Assembly: GCF_004340985.1 (NCBI RefSeq)
Contig: NZ_SLYB01000006.1
Coordinates: 1 to 64,000 of the forward strand
Length of the DNA: 64,000 nucleotides
Direction of reading: 5' to 3'
DNA from: Cricetibacter osteomyelitidis
GTDB lineage: Bacteria; Pseudomonadota; Gammaproteobacteria; Enterobacterales; Pasteurellaceae
Part shown: in pieces, positions 18,801 through 30,700 of the stretch
How positions within the stretch are numbered: the stretch's first letter is position 1
How the letters are laid out: each line of letters opens with the position of its first letter
Notes under the pieces: model-generated
What the model was told of the DNA's origin: nothing
Databases searched by the model: none
Seen by the model: only the letters and a program-made list of their open reading frames with translations
Translations under genes and position numbers: made by a program

Positions 18801-19673
18801 ATGAAACACAGTTTATCTTATTGGCAACGTATTAAAATCGCTTTTCAATATGTGATGCCACAACTTTATCTCACCCGGCTCGCCGGTTGGTTTGCAAACC
18901 GCAAATGGGGTTCCGTGACACATTTTATGATTAAAATGTTCGCTAAAAAATATAACGTGGATATGAGTGAAGCGGAAAGACCGGACTTCAATCAATACGC
19001 CAGCTTTAACGAATTTTTTATCCGCGAATTAAAACAAGATGCCCGCAAATTTGACGAAAATCCTACCGCACTTGGTCTGCCGGCAGACGGACGCATCAGC
19101 CAATGCGGTGAACTTGACGATAACTTATTATTGCAAGCCAAAGGTCATTTTTACAGCTTGAACGATCTTCTGGCGGAAGATAACGAATTGGTGAACACCT
19201 TTAGAAATGGGACGTTCGCCACCACATACTTATCACCGAGAGATTATCATCGCGTACATATGCCGTGCGACGGCACATTGCGTAAAATGATTTACGTACC
19301 GGGCGATTTATTTTCCGTCAATCCATTCTTAAATACCAACGTACCAAATTTATTGGCCCGCAATGAACGGGTGATTTGCCTGTTTGATACGGCATTCGGC
19401 CCGATGGTACAAATTTTAGTGGGAGCCACCATTACGGCAAGTATCCGTACCGCTTGGGCGGGCGTGATTAATCCGCCGCGGGGAACCGAAGTGAAAACCT
19501 GGACTTATGAAGGCGATGCGGCAGTGAAACTTGCCAAAGGACAAGAAATGGGGGCGTTTTTATTAGGCTCTACAGTAATTAATTTATTCCCGCACAATGC
19601 GGTGACATTAAATGCAGAGCTTGCGGTTGATGTGCCGGTGAAAGTGGGAGGGCTTTTAGCAACTCAAAAATAA
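18801..19673 (+). CDS. psd: Phosphatidylserine decarboxylase
   Basis: Membrane-associated pyruvoyl enzyme that makes phosphatidylethanolamine. The self-cleavage site LGST (within [14 protein letters not shown] near residue 255) is intact, as is the catalytic-histidine segment [13 protein letters not shown]. The 290-residue proenzyme length is normal. fklB follows after 11 bp, suggesting a two-gene transcript. Confidence 0.97.
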   Translation: MKHSLSYWQRIKIAFQYVMPQLYLTRLAGWFANRKWGSVTHFMIKMFAKKYNVDMSEAERPDFNQYASFNEFFIRELKQDARKFDENPTALGLPADGRISQCGELDDNLLLQAKGHFYSLNDLLAEDNELVNTFRNGTFATTYLSPRDYHRVHMPCDGTLRKMIYVPGDLFSVNPFLNTNVPNLLARNERVICLFDTAFGPMVQILVGATITASIRTAWAGVINPPRGTEVKTWTYEGDAAVKLAKGQEMGAFLLGSTVINLFPHNAVTLNAELAVDVPVKVGGLLATQK

Positions 19674-19684
19674 TAGGAAAAACA

Positions 19685-20317
19685 ATGACAAAACAATTCT
19701 TTGAACAAGTTTCTTTAGACGATGTTTCAGCTAAAGGCAGCTACGGTATCGGTTTGCAAATCGGTCAACAATTATTAGAAAGTCACTTAGATGTACGTGT
19801 AGAAGCGGTAGCAAAAGGGATCTATGATGTAATTAATCAAAATGCGCCGGCATTGGATTTAAACGAAGTGACCAAATCTTTACAACAACTTCAACAAGAA
19901 GCACAAGAAACGGCAATGGCACAATTTAAACAAATTGAAGAAGACGGCAAAGCCTACTTAGAAGCAAACAAAGCAAAAGACGGCATTATCGTGACTGATT
20001 CCGGTTTGCAATATGAAGTGCTAGTGCAAGGCGAAGGCAAAGTGCCGATTCGCACTGACACTGTTCGTGTTCACTACACGGGTTCCCTTACCGATGGTAC
20101 GGTATTCGACAGTTCTGTAACGCGCGGTCAACCGGCAGAATTTCCGGTCACCGGCGTTATTGCAGGCTGGGTTGAAGCATTGCAATTAATGCCTGTGGGT
20201 TCAAAATGGCGTTTAACCATTCCACATAATCTTGCTTACGGCGAACGCGGTGCAGGTGCTTCAATTCCCCCATTCAGCACATTAGTGTTTGAAGTGGAAT
20301 TATTGGATATCGTTTAA
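19685..20317 (+). CDS. fklB: FKBP-type peptidyl-prolyl isomerase, FklB-like
   Basis: A 210-residue protein with an N-terminal helical dimerisation region (residues 1-95, rich in Q and E) and a C-terminal FKBP domain: VRVHYTGSLTDGTVFDSS, then GWVEALQLMPVGSKWRL and IPPFSTLVFEVELL. There is no signal peptide, so it resembles cytoplasmic FklB (FKBP22) rather than periplasmic FkpA. Confidence 0.92.
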   Translation: MTKQFFEQVSLDDVSAKGSYGIGLQIGQQLLESHLDVRVEAVAKGIYDVINQNAPALDLNEVTKSLQQLQQEAQETAMAQFKQIEEDGKAYLEANKAKDGIIVTDSGLQYEVLVQGEGKVPIRTDTVRVHYTGSLTDGTVFDSSVTRGQPAEFPVTGVIAGWVEALQLMPVGSKWRLTIPHNLAYGERGAGASIPPFSTLVFEVELLDIV

Positions 20318-20417
20318 TATCTCATAAGGTGGACATTTTGTTCACCTTTTTATTTATCTTTTTTCTACAATATTAAAGACTTTAAAGAACAATTCACTAA
20401 TGCTATTCAACTAAATT

Positions 20418-21182
20418 TTAATTCTTTTTACTCGCTTGATATACCTTCATCGCTTCCGGTAATAAACGTTGCAAATTTGCTTGGCGATCAGCGTTGTTTG
20501 GGTGAGTGGAAAATAAGGTTGCAGCACCGGATATATCACCGGAAACTGCGGTCATTTTTTTCCACATATTCGGTGCAACGGACGGATCATAACCGGATTC
20601 TGCCATCAGCATTAAACCGATCTCGTCAGCCTGAGTTTCATGACTGCGGGAATACGGATTGGTCACTGCCAAACTTGCCGTCGTGCCAAGTAAACCGCCG
20701 TCATTAACTCCGACCGCAGCCAACCCCACCTGACCTAATGCAACGCCGATATTTGTCAATATACCTACGTTACGTTGAGCTTTCCCGTGTTCCAATAACG
20801 CATGAGCCATTTCATGTCCCATAACCACAGCGATTTCATTATCACTTAATTTTAATTTATTCACCAAACCGGTATAAAAAACCATTTTACCGCCCGGCAT
20901 CGCCCAAGCATTCAATTCTTTGGATTTAATCACGTTAATCTCCCAATTGAATTTCACACCGGTGTGATTGGCTTTATTGGCATAAGGTACCATTTGATTA
21001 AACACTTTTTTCACTCGTTTTGCCGTATTGGATGTAGTATCCAATGCACCTTGTGCCTGTACTTTATTAATTGCCTGACGATAACTTACTGCGGCTTCCT
21101 GATTAATGGAAGCGGAATCCGCACAAGCATTTAATAACATTGCCGCCGCAAAAACAACGGATAATTTTTTAATGAATTTCAT
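20418..21182 (-). CDS. M48-family metalloprotease lipoprotein, LoiP-like
   Basis: A 254-residue protein with a lipoprotein signal (LLNAC, Cys at residue 20) and the zinc motif HEMAHALLEH near residue 125; a downstream ETQADEIGL provides the third ligand. This matches the periplasm-facing M48 lipoproteins LoiP/YcaL, which degrade misfolded outer-membrane proteins. Residue +2 after Cys is Ala, so outer-membrane sorting is expected. Confidence 0.9.
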   Translation of the reverse strand: MKFIKKLSVVFAAAMLLNACADSASINQEAAVSYRQAINKVQAQGALDTTSNTAKRVKKVFNQMVPYANKANHTGVKFNWEINVIKSKELNAWAMPGGKMVFYTGLVNKLKLSDNEIAVVMGHEMAHALLEHGKAQRNVGILTNIGVALGQVGLAAVGVNDGGLLGTTASLAVTNPYSRSHETQADEIGLMLMAESGYDPSVAPNMWKKMTAVSGDISGAATLFSTHPNNADRQANLQRLLPEAMKVYQASKKN

Positions 21183-21212
21183 AGCACCTTCCTAAAGATA
21201 ACAGTTATATGA

Positions 21213-21647
21213 TCATAAACTTAATTCAAAAATATGTTTATTGGGATTTAATTTAAAACCTTTCTCTTCCCAAATATCCCGATTTTGCCGTTTATACTCC
21301 ACCACCAAACGGTTAGACTGAGTAAAACAAACAAACTCTTTAGCTTTCTCAATCAATGCGGTATAAATTTCCGTTGAATTATTCACGTTTTTAACAAAAA
21401 TATCCGTCAATTGCCAATAACGTTGTAACTGCAATGATGACAGTCGCGGATAAAGCTGTACAAATCCCACCGCACTATTATCGGCATCGGTAGCAATAAA
21501 AATCATGCTTTCACTAAAACGAATACGATTACTGAGAAAAGCAAAAGCGCGATCGGGATTTTCGCTCATTCCGTTGGCTAAACGATATTCTTCAAATAGC
21601 GGTAGAAGAAGCTCCAAATTCCATTGTTCTGCTTTAAAAATTTTCAT
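21213..21647 (-). CDS. GNAT-family acetyltransferase
   Basis: A 144-residue putative acetyltransferase. The fold is suggested by the strand segment SAVGFVQLYPRLSSL, the helix LIEKAKEFV and the final strand region with IWEEKGFKLN. The acetyl-CoA loop is poorly conserved (NVNNSTEIYTALIEKA), so activity is uncertain. The substrate is unknown. It is not paired with an antitoxin; it follows the M48 gene's promoter side by 30 bp and shares its strand. Confidence 0.7.
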   Translation of the reverse strand: MKIFKAEQWNLELLLPLFEEYRLANGMSENPDRAFAFLSNRIRFSESMIFIATDADNSAVGFVQLYPRLSSLQLQRYWQLTDIFVKNVNNSTEIYTALIEKAKEFVCFTQSNRLVVEYKRQNRDIWEEKGFKLNPNKHIFELSL

Positions 21648-21842
21648 AGGTTCATGCCGGCTAACAATAGCTTTTAGTTAATTTATAATCAATTTATACA
21701 GTAAATTGTATCTTTTTGCGACGCAATAATCATCCTTTATTCACAAAAATCTAAAAAATTTGATTTAACTCTAATTTTCACGGTCATTTTTTGGTATAGT
21801 AAGTGCGGTTTATTTTTCAAAAATTTTAACAGGAGAAACAAA

Positions 21843-22610
21843 ATGGCACGTCGTCCTTTAGTTATGGGTAACTGGAAATTGAACGGTAGCAAAGCGTTCA
21901 CTAAAGAATTAATCGAAGGCTTAAAAGCCGAATTAGCCGGTGTGGAAGGTTGTGATGTAGCAATCGCACCACCGGTGATGTATTTAGCGGAAGCTGAAGC
22001 GGCATTAGCAGGCAGCCAAATCGCGTTAGGTGCACAAAACGTTGACTTAAATAAACAAGGTGCATTCACCGGTGATATTTCAACCGAAATGTTAAAAGAT
22101 TTCGGTGCGAAATACATCATTATCGGTCACTCCGAACGTCGCCAATATCACAAAGAATCCGATGAATTTATCGCAAGAAAATTCGGCGTATTAAAAGAAG
22201 CGGGTCTTGTGCCGGTATTATGTATCGGTGAATCCGAAGCCGAAAACGAAGCCGGCAAAACTGAAGACGTTTGTGCACGTCAAATTGATGCGGTAATCAA
22301 TACGTTAGGTGTTGAAGCATTTAACGGTGCGGTTATCGCATACGAACCAATCTGGGCAATCGGTACCGGCAAATCTGCCACTCCGGCACAAGCTCAAGCG
22401 GTTCACGCGTTTATCCGTGGTCATATCGCAGCTAAATCCCAAGCGGTTGCAGACCAAGTGATTATCCAATACGGCGGTTCTGTGAACGATGCGAACGCTG
22501 CAGAATTGTTCACTCAACCGGATATCGACGGTGCATTAGTAGGTGGAGCTTCATTAAAAGCCCCTGCGTTCGCTGTGATTGTGAAAGCGGCAGCAAAAGC
22601 GAAAGCATAA
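21843..22610 (+). CDS. tpiA: Triosephosphate isomerase
   Basis: A glycolytic TIM-barrel enzyme interconverting DHAP and G3P. Catalytic residues are intact: Lys in GNWKLNGS, His in IIGHSERR, Glu in [11 protein letters not shown], and the phosphate loops QYGGSV and LVGGASL. The length of 255 is normal. A Haemophilus uptake sequence lies about 40 bp upstream of the start, which is preceded by AGGAGAAA. Confidence 0.98.
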   Translation: MARRPLVMGNWKLNGSKAFTKELIEGLKAELAGVEGCDVAIAPPVMYLAEAEAALAGSQIALGAQNVDLNKQGAFTGDISTEMLKDFGAKYIIIGHSERRQYHKESDEFIARKFGVLKEAGLVPVLCIGESEAENEAGKTEDVCARQIDAVINTLGVEAFNGAVIAYEPIWAIGTGKSATPAQAQAVHAFIRGHIAAKSQAVADQVIIQYGGSVNDANAAELFTQPDIDGALVGGASLKAPAFAVIVKAAAKAKA

Positions 22611-22914
22611 TCGAATCACATTAAATAAAGGTCAGGCTTAAAGTGTATGTGGCCTCACAGGGTTACGATATTCCTTAAAATAATAGTTTTACTTAACCTG
22701 TATTGAGTTCAGTTAATATTTTTAAGAAAACTTGATATCACAAAAATAAAGTGCGGTGGATTTTAAAAAAATTTTAGAATTCACCGCACTTTGCTTTGTT
22801 TGCTTTTTAAATGGCTAATAAACTTATTTCTTATTCCTTTCAAGAATAGACAGTATATTAAAAAAATTCTATAATTGTTAAAATAAAGTTATTAAATAGT
22901 AAAGGAAAAGTAAA
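22611..22914. other. Intergenic region between tpiA and ndh
   Basis: Apart from the uptake-sequence hairpin described separately, no gene or RNA is visible. The last 100 bp are AT-rich and should hold the ndh promoter. Confidence 0.6.
22748..22792. terminator. Inverted pair of Haemophilus uptake sequences
   Basis: AAAGTGCGGTG at 22748-22758 and CACCGCACTTT at 22782-22792 can fold into a stem with an AT-rich loop. Such pairs commonly act as terminators in Haemophilus; this one would serve tpiA. Confidence 0.7.
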
Positions 22915-24249
22915 ATGAAAAACATCGTTGTTGTCGGCGGTGGGGCGGGCGGATTAGAACTTGCCACACACCTAGGCAATACATTAGGACGGAAAAAACG
23001 TGCTAATGTGACATTAGTGGATAAAAATGCCACGCATTTATGGAAACCGTTGTTGCACGAAGTGGCAACCGGAGTTTTAGAAGAAGGTATCGATGCGTTA
23101 AGTTATCGTTCCCATGCCCGCAATCATCACTTCAGCTTTGTCCAAGGTGAAATTACCGGGTTAAATCGCACGCAAAAATATGTGGAATTAGCCCCTGTAT
23201 ATGGTAAAGATGGTGATATGTTAGTCATTGCCCGCCGTGTTCCCTATGATTATTTGGTGATTGCTATCGGCAGTAAATCCAATGATTTCGGCACACCGGG
23301 CGTGGCTAAGCACTGTATTTTCTTAGATAACCCGACTCAAGCCCTGCGTTTCCAAAATCGGATGTTGGAATTATTCTTAAAATTCACGGAAAATCATGCA
23401 TTAGATGAAATTGGTGAAGAAGAATTTAAACAACAATTGGTTGAAAACGATAAAGTAAATATCGCCATTGTGGGCGGTGGAGCAACCGGTGTTGAACTGT
23501 CTGCCGAGCTCTATCACGCTGTGGAATATATTTCTCATTACGGTTACGGAGCAATTGATGACGGTCATTTACAGGTCACATTGATTGAAGCGGGCGAACG
23601 TCTATTGCCGGCACTGCCGGAATCCCTTTCCGAAGGGGTGAAAATCAAGTTAGAAAGCTTAGGTGTAAAAGTAAAAACGCATACTATGATCACCGAAGCC
23701 TATGATAAAGGTCTACGCACCAAAGACGGGCAGGATATTAAAGCAGATTTAATGGTGTGGGCCGCCGGTGTGAAAACATCTGAAATTACCAAACAATTTG
23801 ATAGTTTAGCCACCAATCACATCAATCAAATTGAAATTAAACCGACCTTGCAAACTACAGTGGATGACAGCATTTTTGCCATCGGTGACTGTGCATTTTT
23901 AATGCAAGCCAACGGTAAACCTGTGCCGCCGCGCGGGCAAGCTGCGAACCAAATGGCAGTGACTTGTGCAAAAAATATCACGGCGTTGCTGGATAATAAA
24001 CCGTTAAAAGATTTTGTCTTTAATGACAAAGGTTCATTGGTTTCATTGTCCCAATTTACCGCATTCGGTTCATTATTGGAAAAACGCAAAAAAGGGGCGA
24101 TTAAAATCGAAGGCCGTTTAGCTCGTTTAGCTTATTTGTCACTCTATCGTGCCCACCAAACTGCATTGCACGGTTGTTTTAAAACCGGCTTGATGTTGTT
24201 AGTGAAAGGAATCAACCGATTTATTCGTCCTTCACTCAAATTACACTAA
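22915..24249 (+). CDS. ndh: Type II NADH dehydrogenase
   Basis: A 444-residue, non-proton-pumping NADH:quinone oxidoreductase of the inner membrane face. The FAD-binding loop VVGGGAGGLELATHLG is at the start, the NADH loop IVGGGATGVELSAEL near residue 185, and the second FAD motif IFAIGDCAF near residue 325. The C-terminal amphipathic segment (FKTGLMLLVKGINRFI) fits membrane attachment. Confidence 0.96.
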   Translation: MKNIVVVGGGAGGLELATHLGNTLGRKKRANVTLVDKNATHLWKPLLHEVATGVLEEGIDALSYRSHARNHHFSFVQGEITGLNRTQKYVELAPVYGKDGDMLVIARRVPYDYLVIAIGSKSNDFGTPGVAKHCIFLDNPTQALRFQNRMLELFLKFTENHALDEIGEEEFKQQLVENDKVNIAIVGGGATGVELSAELYHAVEYISHYGYGAIDDGHLQVTLIEAGERLLPALPESLSEGVKIKLESLGVKVKTHTMITEAYDKGLRTKDGQDIKADLMVWAAGVKTSEITKQFDSLATNHINQIEIKPTLQTTVDDSIFAIGDCAFLMQANGKPVPPRGQAANQMAVTCAKNITALLDNKPLKDFVFNDKGSLVSLSQFTAFGSLLEKRKKGAIKIEGRLARLAYLSLYRAHQTALHGCFKTGLMLLVKGINRFIRPSLKLH

Positions 24250-24413
24250 TATATTTGAAAATGTCTCCAAAACGTACCGCACTTTAACTCGCTGTTAATT
24301 TTGGGGATTTTTTATACATAAATTTCATTGAATTGGGATTTCAACTAAAAAACTTTGATGTAAATCACAAAATCTATCAAAATATTTAATAAATTATCCA
24401 TAAATATTTAAAG

Positions 24414-24429
24414 TGTGATCTAGATAACA
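24414..24429. promoter_or_regulatory. CRP-like site upstream of pckA
   Basis: TGTGATCTAGATAACA matches TGTGA-N6-TCACA at 8 of 10 positions. A second, weaker TCACA-like stretch lies near 24365. Placement 80 bp before the pckA ATG agrees with the known cAMP-CRP control of gluconeogenesis genes. Confidence 0.6.
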
Positions 24430-24508
24430 TTTTTTAGGTAGATTTTTCTATAGAATACTTCCCATCTTTCTATTAACTTTAAACTTTAACTTCAATGAGG
24501 TATGTAGT

Positions 24509-26125
24509 ATGACAGACGTAAACGTAGTAATCAAAGAATTAGGCGAACTTGGTATCTATGATGTAAAAGAGGTCGTCTATAATCCAAGCTATGAATTACT
24601 TTTCAAAGAAGAAACCAAACCGGGCTTGGAAGGTTACGAAAAAGGTACATTAACAAATCAAGGTGCAATCGCGGTAGATACAGGTATTTTTACCGGTCGT
24701 TCACCAAAAGATAAATACATTGTATTAGACAAAAAAACAGAAAATACCGTTTGGTGGACCAGCGATAAAGTAAAAAACGACAATAAACCGATGAGTCAAG
24801 AAACCTGGCAAAGCTTAAAAGGCATCGTAACCAAAGAGCTTTCCGGCAAACGTTTATTCGTGGTCGATGCATTCTGCGGTGCAAACGAAGCAACTCGTTT
24901 GTCTGTGCGTATCGTAACTGAAGTTGCATGGCAAGCTCACTTTGTGAAAAACATGTTTATTCGTCCTAGTGAAGCAGAATTACAAAATTTCAAACCGGAT
25001 TTCGTAGTATTAAACGGTTCAAAAACCACTAACCCGAACTGGAAAGAACAAGGTTTGAACTCTGAAAACTTCGTTGCATTCAATGTGACCGAAGGCGTTC
25101 AATTAATCGGTGGTACTTGGTACGGCGGCGAAATGAAAAAAGGTATGTTCTCAATGATGAACTACTTCCTCCCGCTTCAAGGCATCGCATCAATGCACTG
25201 TTCCGCTAACGTAGGCAAAGATGGTGATGTAGCGGTATTCTTCGGTTTATCCGGTACCGGTAAAACAACGCTTTCAACCGACCCTAAACGTCAATTAATC
25301 GGTGACGATGAACACGGTTGGGATGATGAAGGCGTATTCAACTACGAAGGTGGTTGCTATGCAAAAACCATCAACTTATCTGCTGAAAACGAACCGGATA
25401 TCTACGGTGCGATCAAACGCGATGCATTATTAGAAAACGTAGTTGTATTGGCAAACGGTGATGTTGATTATGCGGACGGTTCAAAAACTGAAAATACCCG
25501 TGTATCCTACCCGATTTATCACATTCAAAACATTGTGAAACCGGTATCTAAAGCCGGTCATGCAACTAAAGTGATTTTCTTATCTGCAGATGCTTTCGGC
25601 GTGTTACCACCGGTATCTAAATTGACTCCGGAACAAACTAAATACTACTTCTTATCCGGTTTCACTGCGAAATTAGCAGGTACAGAACGTGGTATCACAG
25701 AACCGACTCCGACATTCTCAGCTTGTTTCGGTGCGGCATTCTTAAGCTTACACCCAACCCAATATGCCGAGGTGTTAGTAAAACGTATGCAAGCATCCGG
25801 TGCAGAAGCATACTTAGTAAACACCGGTTGGAACGGTACAGGTAAACGTATTTCAATCAAAGATACCCGTGGTATCATCGACGCAATCTTAGACGGTTCA
25901 ATCGATAAAGCGGAAATGGGTTCATTACCAATCTTTGATTTCGCTATTCCTAAAGCCTTACCGGGCGTAGATCCGGCAATCTTAGACCCGCGTGATACTT
26001 ATGCAGATAAAGCACAATGGGAAGAAAAAGCGAAAGACTTAGCAGGTCGTTTTGCGAAAAACTTTGAAAAATACACCGGTACTGAAGAAGGTAAAGCATT
26101 AGTGGCAGCAGGCCCTAAAGCATAA
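24509..26125 (+). CDS. pckA: Phosphoenolpyruvate carboxykinase (ATP)
   Basis: Converts oxaloacetate to PEP with ATP; in capnophilic Pasteurellaceae it can run towards CO2 fixation. The 538 residues match the family. The nucleotide site is [12 protein letters not shown] near residue 250, the substrate segment [12 protein letters not shown] near residue 58, and the metal-binding IGDDEHGW follows the P-loop. It stands alone, between a CRP-like site and an uptake-sequence terminator. Confidence 0.98.
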   Translation: MTDVNVVIKELGELGIYDVKEVVYNPSYELLFKEETKPGLEGYEKGTLTNQGAIAVDTGIFTGRSPKDKYIVLDKKTENTVWWTSDKVKNDNKPMSQETWQSLKGIVTKELSGKRLFVVDAFCGANEATRLSVRIVTEVAWQAHFVKNMFIRPSEAELQNFKPDFVVLNGSKTTNPNWKEQGLNSENFVAFNVTEGVQLIGGTWYGGEMKKGMFSMMNYFLPLQGIASMHCSANVGKDGDVAVFFGLSGTGKTTLSTDPKRQLIGDDEHGWDDEGVFNYEGGCYAKTINLSAENEPDIYGAIKRDALLENVVVLANGDVDYADGSKTENTRVSYPIYHIQNIVKPVSKAGHATKVIFLSADAFGVLPPVSKLTPEQTKYYFLSGFTAKLAGTERGITEPTPTFSACFGAAFLSLHPTQYAEVLVKRMQASGAEAYLVNTGWNGTGKRISIKDTRGIIDAILDGSIDKAEMGSLPIFDFAIPKALPGVDPAILDPRDTYADKAQWEEKAKDLAGRFAKNFEKYTGTEEGKALVAAGPKA

Positions 26126-26146
26126 TTAACAGTCTCATATTCAACT

Positions 26147-26178
26147 AAAAGTGCGGTCTATTTGACCGCACTTTTTTG
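26147..26178 (+). terminator. Uptake-sequence terminator of pckA
   Basis: AAAAGTGCGGTC and GACCGCACTTTT form a 12-bp stem with a 5-nt loop followed by T residues: two inverted Haemophilus uptake sequences used as an intrinsic terminator. Confidence 0.9.
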
Positions 26179-26277
26179 TTGGTGTAATGGACAAAAATGT
26201 TGAATTATTTTTAGAAGCAAGATTACAAATTCAATAGAAAAACAAATTATATCTATACTTGGCTAAGTCATATTCTC

Positions 26278-27015
<738 letters not shown>

Positions 27016-27025
27016 TTACAAATAG

Positions 27026-27535
27026 TTAGCGCAAGTGTGCCATCGCTTGTTCTTCTTGTTTGATACGAATGCCTAAAATAATAAGATAAATCGGCAGCCC
27101 AATCAATGCGGTATATTTGGCATGACAAAATAAACATAAACCGATGAGCTCAGGAATGATATTTAAAAAATAATTAGGATGACGAACATACTTAAATAAA
27201 AATGACTGATTGATACGATGTTCAGGCAAAATATACAACTTAACCGTCCAAATTCCTTTTAATGCCGAAATGACATAGAACAACATAAACAAAGCAAAAA
27301 TCAAAATAGCCAAACCGATGGGAGCATAACTGTTGAAACCTATTTGATTAATATTGGCTTCTGTGATGGCAGAAAGATAGAAAATAATATGGACTGCGGA
27401 TAATAACGTTGAAACTTTTTTGCCGTACTGTATTGCACCTTGTTGAATCAGCATTTTTTCATTCTTAATAGAAATGGAAAGTGAATAAAAACGAATTGCT
27501 AATATAATGATAAATAAAAAATTAATAGTAAACAT
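27026..27535 (-). CDS. Isoprenylcysteine-methyltransferase-like (ICMT/PEMT fold) membrane protein
   Basis: A 169-residue protein with about five hydrophobic segments. The C-terminal RHPNYFLNIIPELIG followed by RIKQEEQAM is the SAM-binding signature shared by ICMT, PEMT and related small membrane methyltransferases. Bacterial members have varied or unknown substrates. It precedes cmoA on the same strand and is divergent from aspS. Confidence 0.8.
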   Translation of the reverse strand: MFTINFLFIIILAIRFYSLSISIKNEKMLIQQGAIQYGKKVSTLLSAVHIIFYLSAITEANINQIGFNSYAPIGLAILIFALFMLFYVISALKGIWTVKLYILPEHRINQSFLFKYVRHPNYFLNIIPELIGLCLFCHAKYTALIGLPIYLIILGIRIKQEEQAMAHLR

Positions 27536-27742
27536 AAGCTCTCCTTGCGTGTTTTATTTTAAAGTGGGGGAATGCTAACAAGGATTTTTACGTTTGTAAA
27601 TTTTAATAGGAAAAAATAGGGCGAATTGTGGTATTTTTGTACATTTTATCTGCAATTTGATTTTTTAAATAATGTTTTAACCTCGTTCAAATTTCCGTTA
27701 TAATTCATCAGTTAATTTTCAGATAAATTTAAGGAACATAAA

Positions 27743-29509
27743 ATGATGCGTTCTCATTATTGCGGTGCGTTAAACCGCGAACATATCGGCAAAGAAGTGA
27801 CATTAAGCGGCTGGGTGAATAAACGCCGTGATTTAGGCGGTTTGATTTTTATTGATATGCGTGATGTAAAAGGTATTGTGCAGGTGTGTTTTGATCCGAA
27901 ATATCAGGACGCGTTGAATGCCGCAAGCAGCTTACGTAACGAATTTTGTATTCAAATCAAAGGTGAAGTGATTGCCCGCCCTGACAATCAAATCAATAAA
28001 AATATGGCAACGGGTGAAGTAGAAGTATTGGCGAAAGCACTGAAAGTCTATAACGCAGCCGATGTATTGCCTCTGGATTTCAACCAAAATAACACCGAAG
28101 AACAACGCTTAAAATACCGTTATTTGGATTTGCGTCGTCCGGAAATGGCACAGCGTTTAAAAACTCGTGCTAAAATCACCAGTTTTGTGCGTCGTTTTAT
28201 GGACGATCACGGCTTCCTTGATATTGAAACCCCAATGCTTACTAAGGCGACCCCTGAAGGTGCGCGTGACTATTTAGTGCCGAGCCGTGTGCATAAAGGC
28301 AAATTCTATGCATTGCCACAATCACCGCAATTATTCAAACAATTGCTGATGATGTCAGGTTTTGATCGTTATTATCAAATCGTGAAATGTTTCCGCGATG
28401 AAGATTTACGTGCAGATCGCCAGCCCGAATTTACCCAAATCGATGTGGAAACTTCTTTTATGACGGCGGAAGAAGTGCGTGCGGTGATGGAAGAAATGAT
28501 TCACGGCTTGTGGTTGAATACCCTTGGTGTAGATCTTGGTCAATTTCCAACAATGACCTGGAAAGATGCCATGGAGCGTTTTGGTTCCGATAAACCGGAT
28601 TTACGTAACCCATTGGAAATTCAAAGTATTTGTGATTTAGTCCGTCATGTGGAATTTAATGTATTTAAAGAACCTGCAAATAACAAAAATGGTCGAGTTG
28701 CTGTAATTCGAGTGCCCAATGGTGCGACGATTACTCGTAAACAAATTGATGAATATACGCAATTTGTTGGTATCTATGGAGCAAAAGGCTTGGCATGGGT
28801 GAAGGTGAACGACATTAACGCAGGTTTAGAGGGCGTTCAAAGCCCAATCGCTAAATTTTTAGACGAAGCCACAATTAAAGCGATTTTAGACCGCACTTCT
28901 GCACAAACAGGCGATATTTTATTCTTCGGCTCAGGCAACTGGAATGTGGTTACAGATTCACTCGGTGCGTTACGTTTGAAACTTGGCCGTGATTTAGGCT
29001 TAACCCGTTTAGAGGAATGGCAACCGCTATGGGTGGTTGATTTCCCGATGTTCGAACGTGATGAAGATGGCAATCTTGCCGCAATGCACCATCCGTTCAC
29101 CTCACCGAAAAATTTTATGCCTGAGCAATTAGAAGCGGATCCGACAGCAGCGGTGGCAAATGCTTATGATATGGTGATCAACGGCTACGAAGTGGGCGGC
29201 GGTTCCGTGCGTATTTTCGATCCGAAAATGCAGCAAACCGTGTTCCGCATTTTAGGCATTAATGAACAAGATCAACGTGAAAAATTCGGCTTCTTACTTG
29301 ATGCCTTAAAATTCGGCACACCGCCGCACGCAGGTCTTGCCTTTGGTTTAGACCGTTTAACCATGTTACTTACCGGCACCGACAATATCCGTGATGTCAT
29401 CGCCTTCCCGAAAACTACCGCAGCAGCGTGCTTGATGACCGAAGCACCGAGCTTTGCGAATCCTCAGGCGTTGGGTGAATTAGGGATTGAAGTGGTTCAA
29501 AAAGATTAA
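27743..29509 (+). CDS. aspS: Aspartyl-tRNA synthetase
   Basis: A class II aminoacyl-tRNA synthetase of the bacterial type (588 residues): N-terminal OB-fold ([19 protein letters not shown]), catalytic domain with motif 2 [18 protein letters not shown], an inserted GAD domain, and motif 3 [15 protein letters not shown]. In Haemophilus influenzae aspS is directly followed by nudB and yebC; here a two-gene cassette separates them. Confidence 0.98.
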   Translation: MMRSHYCGALNREHIGKEVTLSGWVNKRRDLGGLIFIDMRDVKGIVQVCFDPKYQDALNAASSLRNEFCIQIKGEVIARPDNQINKNMATGEVEVLAKALKVYNAADVLPLDFNQNNTEEQRLKYRYLDLRRPEMAQRLKTRAKITSFVRRFMDDHGFLDIETPMLTKATPEGARDYLVPSRVHKGKFYALPQSPQLFKQLLMMSGFDRYYQIVKCFRDEDLRADRQPEFTQIDVETSFMTAEEVRAVMEEMIHGLWLNTLGVDLGQFPTMTWKDAMERFGSDKPDLRNPLEIQSICDLVRHVEFNVFKEPANNKNGRVAVIRVPNGATITRKQIDEYTQFVGIYGAKGLAWVKVNDINAGLEGVQSPIAKFLDEATIKAILDRTSAQTGDILFFGSGNWNVVTDSLGALRLKLGRDLGLTRLEEWQPLWVVDFPMFERDEDGNLAAMHHPFTSPKNFMPEQLEADPTAAVANAYDMVINGYEVGGGSVRIFDPKMQQTVFRILGINEQDQREKFGFLLDALKFGTPPHAGLAFGLDRLTMLLTGTDNIRDVIAFPKTTAAACLMTEAPSFANPQALGELGIEVVQKD

Positions 29510-29514
29510 CGAAT

Positions 29515-29543
29515 AAAAGTGCGGTTATATTGACCGCATTTTT
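29515..29543 (+). terminator. Uptake-sequence-derived terminator of aspS
   Basis: AAAAGTGCGGTTA and TGACCGCATTTTT form a stem ending in T residues. One arm is a perfect Haemophilus uptake sequence, the other (ACCGCATTT) has lost one base. It separates aspS from the inserted cassette, which would then need its own promoter. Confidence 0.8.
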
Positions 29544-29595
29544 AGTATTTCGTTGGCAGATATTCATTTTATATATCCAAAATGAGGAAGATTTG

Positions 29596-30696
29596 ATGCT
29601 ACCATTTAAGAAAATAGAATTCTTAGGTGTAAAAGGAATTAATAAATTATCCCTTACCTTTGATGAAGCTAAAATGAACGTGTTTATAGGAAATAATGGG
29701 GTTGGAAAAACCAAAGCATTAGAATGCCTATTTCAGGAATTATTATTCTCAAGTCATAAGTATAACCATGACGAAATAATATTTGAAAAACAGCTCTCAT
29801 TTGAGGAGTCGTTAGTAGATTCTAAACCACATATAGAAAATAAAGCAGCTATTTGGGTTAACCAAATAAAAAAGATACATGAGTTACCAGTTGTTTTTAT
29901 TTCTGCATTAAATAGAGGAAAAATATCATCCGGCAATTTAGACTCAGTGAAACCATTAGGAGAATTTGAAGAGCGTAAGACAGAATATTTTTCAAAAGTA
30001 TTTAGCAGTTTAACGGGTAATAGCGATAATATTTCCATTGAAGAGTGGTTTGTACAACGAATATTATCAGGAAATATTCTTGCTAGCGAAGAGGATAATC
30101 GCTTCATTGAGATTACTTCTGTGCTTAACATTTTACACCAAATTGATGAACGTATTGATAATTCACCATTAACCTCAGAAACAAAACCTATCATATTACA
30201 TGGAGGAAAATCAGTATCCTTGAATATTGGTGGAGAAAGACGCCGTTTAAATGAATTGAGTAGTGGATTTGCCTCCTTACTAAAAATAGTACAAACTATT
30301 ATTTCAGGCTATTCATATTTTACCAATAGTACAAAAATTGAAGAAGTTGAAGGTATAGTATTAATTGATGAAATCGAAAGCCATTTACATATTAGTTGGC
30401 AATCAAAAATTTTACCTTTGCTAAGTAAAGTATTCCCTAATACCACTTTCATAATTGCAACACATTCATCACTAGTTCTTTCTCAGATGGTAGTTGGCAA
30501 AGCATATCGTTTAGTAAGAGAGAATGATTGTGTTACGAATAAAGAGATTAAGAATCCAGCCGATTCATCGCTAATAGATTTGTTATTCGAAGCATTTAAT
30601 ACAGATGTTAACGCTTTGAAAATAAACGATGCTCAACCTAGCGATCAAACAGCTAAAAAATCTCAGATTTTAGAGTTACTCAGAAGTAAAGGGTAA
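29596..30696 (+). CDS. RecF/OLD-like ABC ATPase of an ATPase-PIN cassette
   Basis: A 366-residue soluble ATPase. Walker A is GNNGVGKTKALE at residues 32-43, an ABC signature LNELSSGFASLLK sits in the second half, Walker B is GIVLIDEIESHLH, and the switch histidine is in FIIATHSSLVLSQM. This is the compact SMC/RecF/OLD type without a TOPRIM domain, as used in several defence systems (PtuA, AriA-like). The start is set at the ATG preceded by GAGGAAG; an earlier frame-start lacks a binding site. Base composition is more AT-rich than in aspS. It is followed 4 bp later by a PIN nuclease. The exact family is not recognised. Confidence 0.85.
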   Translation: MLPFKKIEFLGVKGINKLSLTFDEAKMNVFIGNNGVGKTKALECLFQELLFSSHKYNHDEIIFEKQLSFEESLVDSKPHIENKAAIWVNQIKKIHELPVVFISALNRGKISSGNLDSVKPLGEFEERKTEYFSKVFSSLTGNSDNISIEEWFVQRILSGNILASEEDNRFIEITSVLNILHQIDERIDNSPLTSETKPIILHGGKSVSLNIGGERRRLNELSSGFASLLKIVQTIISGYSYFTNSTKIEEVEGIVLIDEIESHLHISWQSKILPLLSKVFPNTTFIIATHSSLVLSQMVVGKAYRLVRENDCVTNKEIKNPADSSLIDLLFEAFNTDVNALKINDAQPSDQTAKKSQILELLRSKG

Positions 30697-30700
30697 TGCA